Positions 49,001 through 51,249 of a DNA stretch of 51,249 bases are shown one piece after another; position 1 is the stretch's first letter; each line of letters opens with the position of its first letter. Under the pieces are notes generated by a model. The model made no database searches and was not told the origin of the DNA. It was given only the letters and a program-made list of their open reading frames with translations. Source of the stretch: Moorena producens 3L (lineage in GTDB: Bacteria; Cyanobacteriota; Cyanobacteriia; Cyanobacteriales; Coleofasciculaceae); NCBI RefSeq assembly GCF_000211815.1, contig NZ_GL890874.1, positions 4,142 to 55,390 on the forward strand, in the 5' to 3' direction. The translations under genes and the position numbers were made by a program.

Positions 49001-51148
49001 TACACCACCATGCATGGGCATGGTATCTGGCCAGACGACTATGGGGAATCCTCTCAATTGGGCTGTTATGTCATTTACCTGTATTCTGTCATCAATACGC
49101 CGACTTCCGGGATCGACAAACCTAATATCCCAAGCCGGAGGGGGCAAATAAGACTCCAAATCAGGATTATTAAGAGTATTGCGGTTATCGCGAGGGAAAT
49201 CAGGTTGTCCTTTGATTCTCGGCAACAGATCAGACTCATCATCATCCACATAAATCCCAGCACCGGTAACTACCCGCAATCCCCCAATCCCTTCCAGGGG
49301 CTGACTAGGTTGCTGTGCAGCTTTTCGTTCCCAGAAACCATTGCGGTCAGTATCCCCTAACTCAGACAAGGGAGTAACTTGGGTAGTGCGGAAGCGCACC
49401 TTCTTGTCCTCATCCTCAAAGTTATCCCACTCCACCTTCTTATCTATGTCTTGTTTAGCTCTGGCACCTTGGAATTGCTTTGCATCGTTATCCCACCATC
49501 GAGCCGGTAAGCCATGACCGATCAAAACGCGATCGCCAATTTTTCGTTCCTTACCTTGATCCTCTTGTAGGCTTGGTTCCGTTGCGGCGGGACTGAGCTT
49601 ATTTCCAGTGATATTCAGCTTTAGCTTATTGTTACTGTTTGTAGTACCTGGTTTATAGGGAAATATCCATTTATCCTCGGGACGAAGCTCGTTACCAGTA
49701 CCTTGGAGATTGGCATTTCCAGGGTCTCCACCCTCCTTAATTTCAGCATAGGGAACACGACGGGTGCGGTCTTTGAAGTATATCCTTAGAGCTTTGAGCC
49801 GTTGTCTGTCAAGCTCCTCACCGTCAAAGTCTTCGTACCTTTCTTCAACTTCCCTTGGATCAGTACCCCCACCTCTATCAAACTGTTTCTTTACCAGATC
49901 ATTAATTCGTGCCGTGTAGGCTTGGCTGTTATCCCCAATCTTATCGGGTGTTTCGTCAACGGATTTATCATTTTGGCCTAAGTTAACATTTGTGTTCGGT
50001 GCTCCGTTCCCATTGAACAGATGTATTTTTCCTCCTTTGTTATTATGTTCTTTCTGATCAACACGACCAAAGGCCATATTGCCGCCGACAATAATCTTGC
50101 TGTTTTCCTCCTTGTAGTAACAAGATTTTGGGCTACTGACTTGAAAATACTCATTATTTCCCCGACGATTACCGGTTAGAAAATTCCCGTTGGTAAAAAT
50201 CCGGCCATTAATCTGGATGCCATCCCCTGGAGTAATTTGTAAATCATCCTCGTAGACAATGGCATTGTTGGCTAGGGGAATTCTGGCTCGGTCTTGCTGA
50301 TACTCTAGAGCTGAGAATCCCGCCTCACCCTTGTAAGCCTCATAGGTTTGACCATCTATGTTGTTATCCCCAGCCACAATCGGCACCGTTGCGGTGTAAA
50401 CAAATATACTTTTCTTTAATTTCGACCCAGACTTAAACCACCCGGAATTATCCACTAGGCTAGCGCTAGTGTCACCGGCTAGGGGACACCGATCGCTGTC
50501 GTTGGACTCCCCCATCGGTGGCGTTCTCGCTTGTACAGAGGTTCTGGAGTCTGGGTTTCTTAATGGATTTTGATTTTGATTTTGATTTGGCTGTGGACTT
50601 TTGAAATAAATTCCGTAGAGGGTGTAGCTATCGAATAGGCCATTGTTATCCGTATCAACCGGAAACCTCCAGGCAGTGTCTATGGTGTCTTGAGTGACTT
50701 CGTCTTCGAGGGTCAAACGGGTTTCATCACCAAAGTTGTATTTGGTATTCTTGAAGGCATTTTCCAACGCTTCCTCTGATGGGGTGGAGCGGGGCAGGGT
50801 GGGGTCAGCAAACAAGGCTTCCAATTTGGCTTGAGCCCGCTCAATGGCAGGAGCGGCGGCATTGAACACCGCTTGATTGACGCGATAATTACTGGCATTT
50901 TTGACCCGGTCAAAGGAGCGCAACACAATGGCAGTTACCAGCAAGGTTACCACCAAGGTCACCATAATCGCGGTAGGCAACACAAAGCCTGCTGTTGCCA
51001 CCCGCGACCGACGGTGTAAAATAAATAAGCTACGCAATAGCCAACGCATCAAGGGTTTGGTGATGGCTTGAGACAGTTTTACTACCTGTTTGAGTAGTTT
51101 TGCGATCGCATTCGCTAATTTCTTCCTGGTTGACTTCCTGGTTGACAT
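46013..51148 (-). CDS. hpsA: Hormogonium polysaccharide biosynthesis protein HpsA
   Basis: A very large exported protein (1711 aa). The basic N-terminus is followed by one membrane helix (ATAGFVLPTAIMVTLVVTLLVTAIVLRSF, about residues 51-80), then SNYRVNQAVFNAAAPAIERAQAKLEAL, the start shared by cyanobacterial HpsA proteins and reminiscent of PilX-like minor pilins. The rest is extracytoplasmic and rich in Asn, Asp, Gly and Pro. Residues about 1185-1245 contain repeats DLNGNGVRGD, DVNGDGDLTD and DLNGDGDTTD, which resemble calcium-binding loops. Other recognisable parts are RIFTNGNFLTGNRRGNNEYF and the C-terminal SGSLIQFKRSAYDTAPFWHG. HpsA is needed with the HpsB-D pseudopilins for polysaccharide secretion and motility in hormogonia. 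It is the first gene of the - strand series; AGGAAA precedes the ATG. Confidence 0.9.
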   Translation of the reverse strand: MSTRKSTRKKLANAIAKLLKQVVKLSQAITKPLMRWLLRSLFILHRRSRVATAGFVLPTAIMVTLVVTLLVTAIVLRSFDRVKNASNYRVNQAVFNAAAPAIERAQAKLEALFADPTLPRSTPSEEALENAFKNTKYNFGDETRLTLEDEVTQDTIDTAWRFPVDTDNNGLFDSYTLYGIYFKSPQPNQNQNQNPLRNPDSRTSVQARTPPMGESNDSDRCPLAGDTSASLVDNSGWFKSGSKLKKSIFVYTATVPIVAGDNNIDGQTYEAYKGEAGFSALEYQQDRARIPLANNAIVYEDDLQITPGDGIQINGRIFTNGNFLTGNRRGNNEYFQVSSPKSCYYKEENSKIIVGGNMAFGRVDQKEHNNKGGKIHLFNGNGAPNTNVNLGQNDKSVDETPDKIGDNSQAYTARINDLVKKQFDRGGGTDPREVEERYEDFDGEELDRQRLKALRIYFKDRTRRVPYAEIKEGGDPGNANLQGTGNELRPEDKWIFPYKPGTTNSNNKLKLNITGNKLSPAATEPSLQEDQGKERKIGDRVLIGHGLPARWWDNDAKQFQGARAKQDIDKKVEWDNFEDEDKKVRFRTTQVTPLSELGDTDRNGFWERKAAQQPSQPLEGIGGLRVVTGAGIYVDDDESDLLPRIKGQPDFPRDNRNTLNNPDLESYLPPPAWDIRFVDPGSRRIDDRIQVNDITAQLRGFPIVVWPDTMPMHGGVDGDLTGNNNGMAPNGDDITDFYQKSDLLMRASAVYHYTQNPGKNPEEENGNFDQEPIACVSSYYDPTDEASAYNAFASGDQDWDNERFDPGNPNQGRSNNGIVYPFPGRNAGDSRLRRQSQLVFPNGRLVNEPLNTALFKPAGERTLADNSAIDTASCALAILDGSATPMGSPPIPHGAIYEQSFLNARQVQDINQAPNQSNNYNLSEHTYDLGIEDRQPLEIRTTVLDLNLLRTTEIGTSPKGPSPEFLLPDSGVIYATRDDALPDLSQNDPNATPQENLSSSSVDFTVDPTRRPNGIMLRNGTVLARKDESNSFKLTDPPGAEKGLILATNLPVYIKADPNVIAGSKIQSGFNLHQTPGGKLVEEFKDRLLQNDEWDDGENGNFYGRDTLEENFACRKEDDRLPNCNSGDLWRPAVVIADSVTLLSNNFEFGYRSDGDYDLRGIPMGSNLDPDDDLIDPVNEANFNNADLNGNGVRGDTQVLESQIVIGYDVNGDGDLTDTFNEPDINFNPDTNQGFDLNGDGDTTDISVPESEIHVAVGLKLNGIFDNNFVTSANWWDVDGTPGIDTPDANGNPQPSTLQNPNGRTVNSSYLSNFVTPIQRRVEFPEYVMEICRKVPVSACRPEDWVVSAQGVNPPQRASDLVGNNVNLLFSGTTAKPAIEPKDRRYPRRIAFKRDTGNKLELDSDNLPTPLGINGTDGTVDNSGTVAEYPYNTFNPTNRPRLQPHALWYRTTRDPLDFTNTALSFGTDRPLFFPRPLNPTTEQPMLVPVLQVHSLTAEPGRRNNGLPIREGECVEIQEGWTQRANPNQNPDGETFNLVIASGDSPPSPTENNGGVANFVRYLENWRQPGGSCRETDGIPARISGSLIQFKRSAYDTAPFWHGSQNAPNEIVPSRFGYQIDDDDRGNGSFMPYAAASGRLPYYMAPKRRYGFDVALLTQLPDLFSGLFTTPSAGDPDEFFREVSRDDSWVETLLCAKDDKGNLAVNGRYCRK

Positions 51149-51249
51149 AGGGATTTTCCTGTCACATTTTCTGAGTAGATTCCTGAAGACGAACTAGTTC
51201 AAGCACCCTAGATGATATTAATAGGACTTACGAAGTTTAGTCCTTTTGC
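51149..51249. promoter_or_regulatory. Upstream region of hpsA
   Basis: The last 101 bases should contain the hpsA leader and part of its promoter. The ribosome site CAGGAAAATCCCT is visible; I cannot assign a sigma-factor box by eye. Confidence 0.4.

Overview
The window is chromosomal DNA of a phycoerythrin-containing, probably marine filamentous cyanobacterium. Support comes from the phycoerythrin, rod-linker and bilin-lyase genes, many GCGATCGC (HIP1) sites, a hormogonium-polysaccharide (hps) pseudopilin locus, and heavy decoration with 7-bp tandem repeats (units such as GTCAGCA, GTTACAG, AGTCAGA, AGCTGAT) and palindrome-rich dispersed repeats. That repeat style resembles Moorena/Lyngbya-type genomes; this is an inference from style, not an identification.

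Region 1 (1-14.1 kb) is a phycoerythrin island. cpeB (3' part), cpeA and cpeZ lie on the + strand. A long - strand series follows. Read in transcription order it is: a 76-aa helical protein, an E/F-type HEAT bilin lyase, cpeC, cpeD, two CpeE-type linkers, a double-domain linker with a coiled-coil tail, and a ribbon-helix-helix/coiled-coil protein. The last two share a C-terminal module. A pentapeptide-repeat protein and the bilin lyase cpeS come next. No cpeY, cpeT or cpeR is in the window.

Region 2 (14.3-21.7 kb) holds a 1225-aa two-partner-secretion (filamentous-haemagglutinin-type) exoprotein, a 55-aa nblA (phycobilisome degradation adaptor), a second CpcS/CpeS-type lyase overlapping a zincin-like gene, and the rod-core linker cpcG. 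Pigment attachment, rod building, rod-core attachment and antenna degradation are therefore all encoded within 22 kb.

Region 3 (21.7-41.7 kb) is mostly housekeeping and envelope genes: a RluD-type pseudouridine synthase, a five-PAS histidine kinase, an NlpC/P60 hydrolase, an outer-membrane beta-barrel-like protein, tRNA-Ser(GCU), a GT4 glycosyltransferase, a Wzc-like chain-length/tyrosine kinase, a DUF255 thioredoxin-fold protein, FtsI and an FtsL-like protein, a small secreted protein and GlgB. Two of these genes carry dispersed genomic repeats inserted in frame.

Region 4 (41.8-51.1 kb) is a - strand hps locus: hpsA (1711 aa), hpsB, hpsC, hpsD and one further pseudopilin. A protease-gene remnant and two copies of an 88-bp repeat surround the pseudopilins.

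The most unusual feature is the pair of neighbouring genes that share a coiled-coil module: a fused double rod linker lacking a CpcD domain, and an RHH protein with ten roughly 35-residue (five-heptad) repeats. Structured leader and intergenic RNA elements at cpeC and cpeD, and a U-tailed hairpin facing out of nblA, are the best regulatory candidates.
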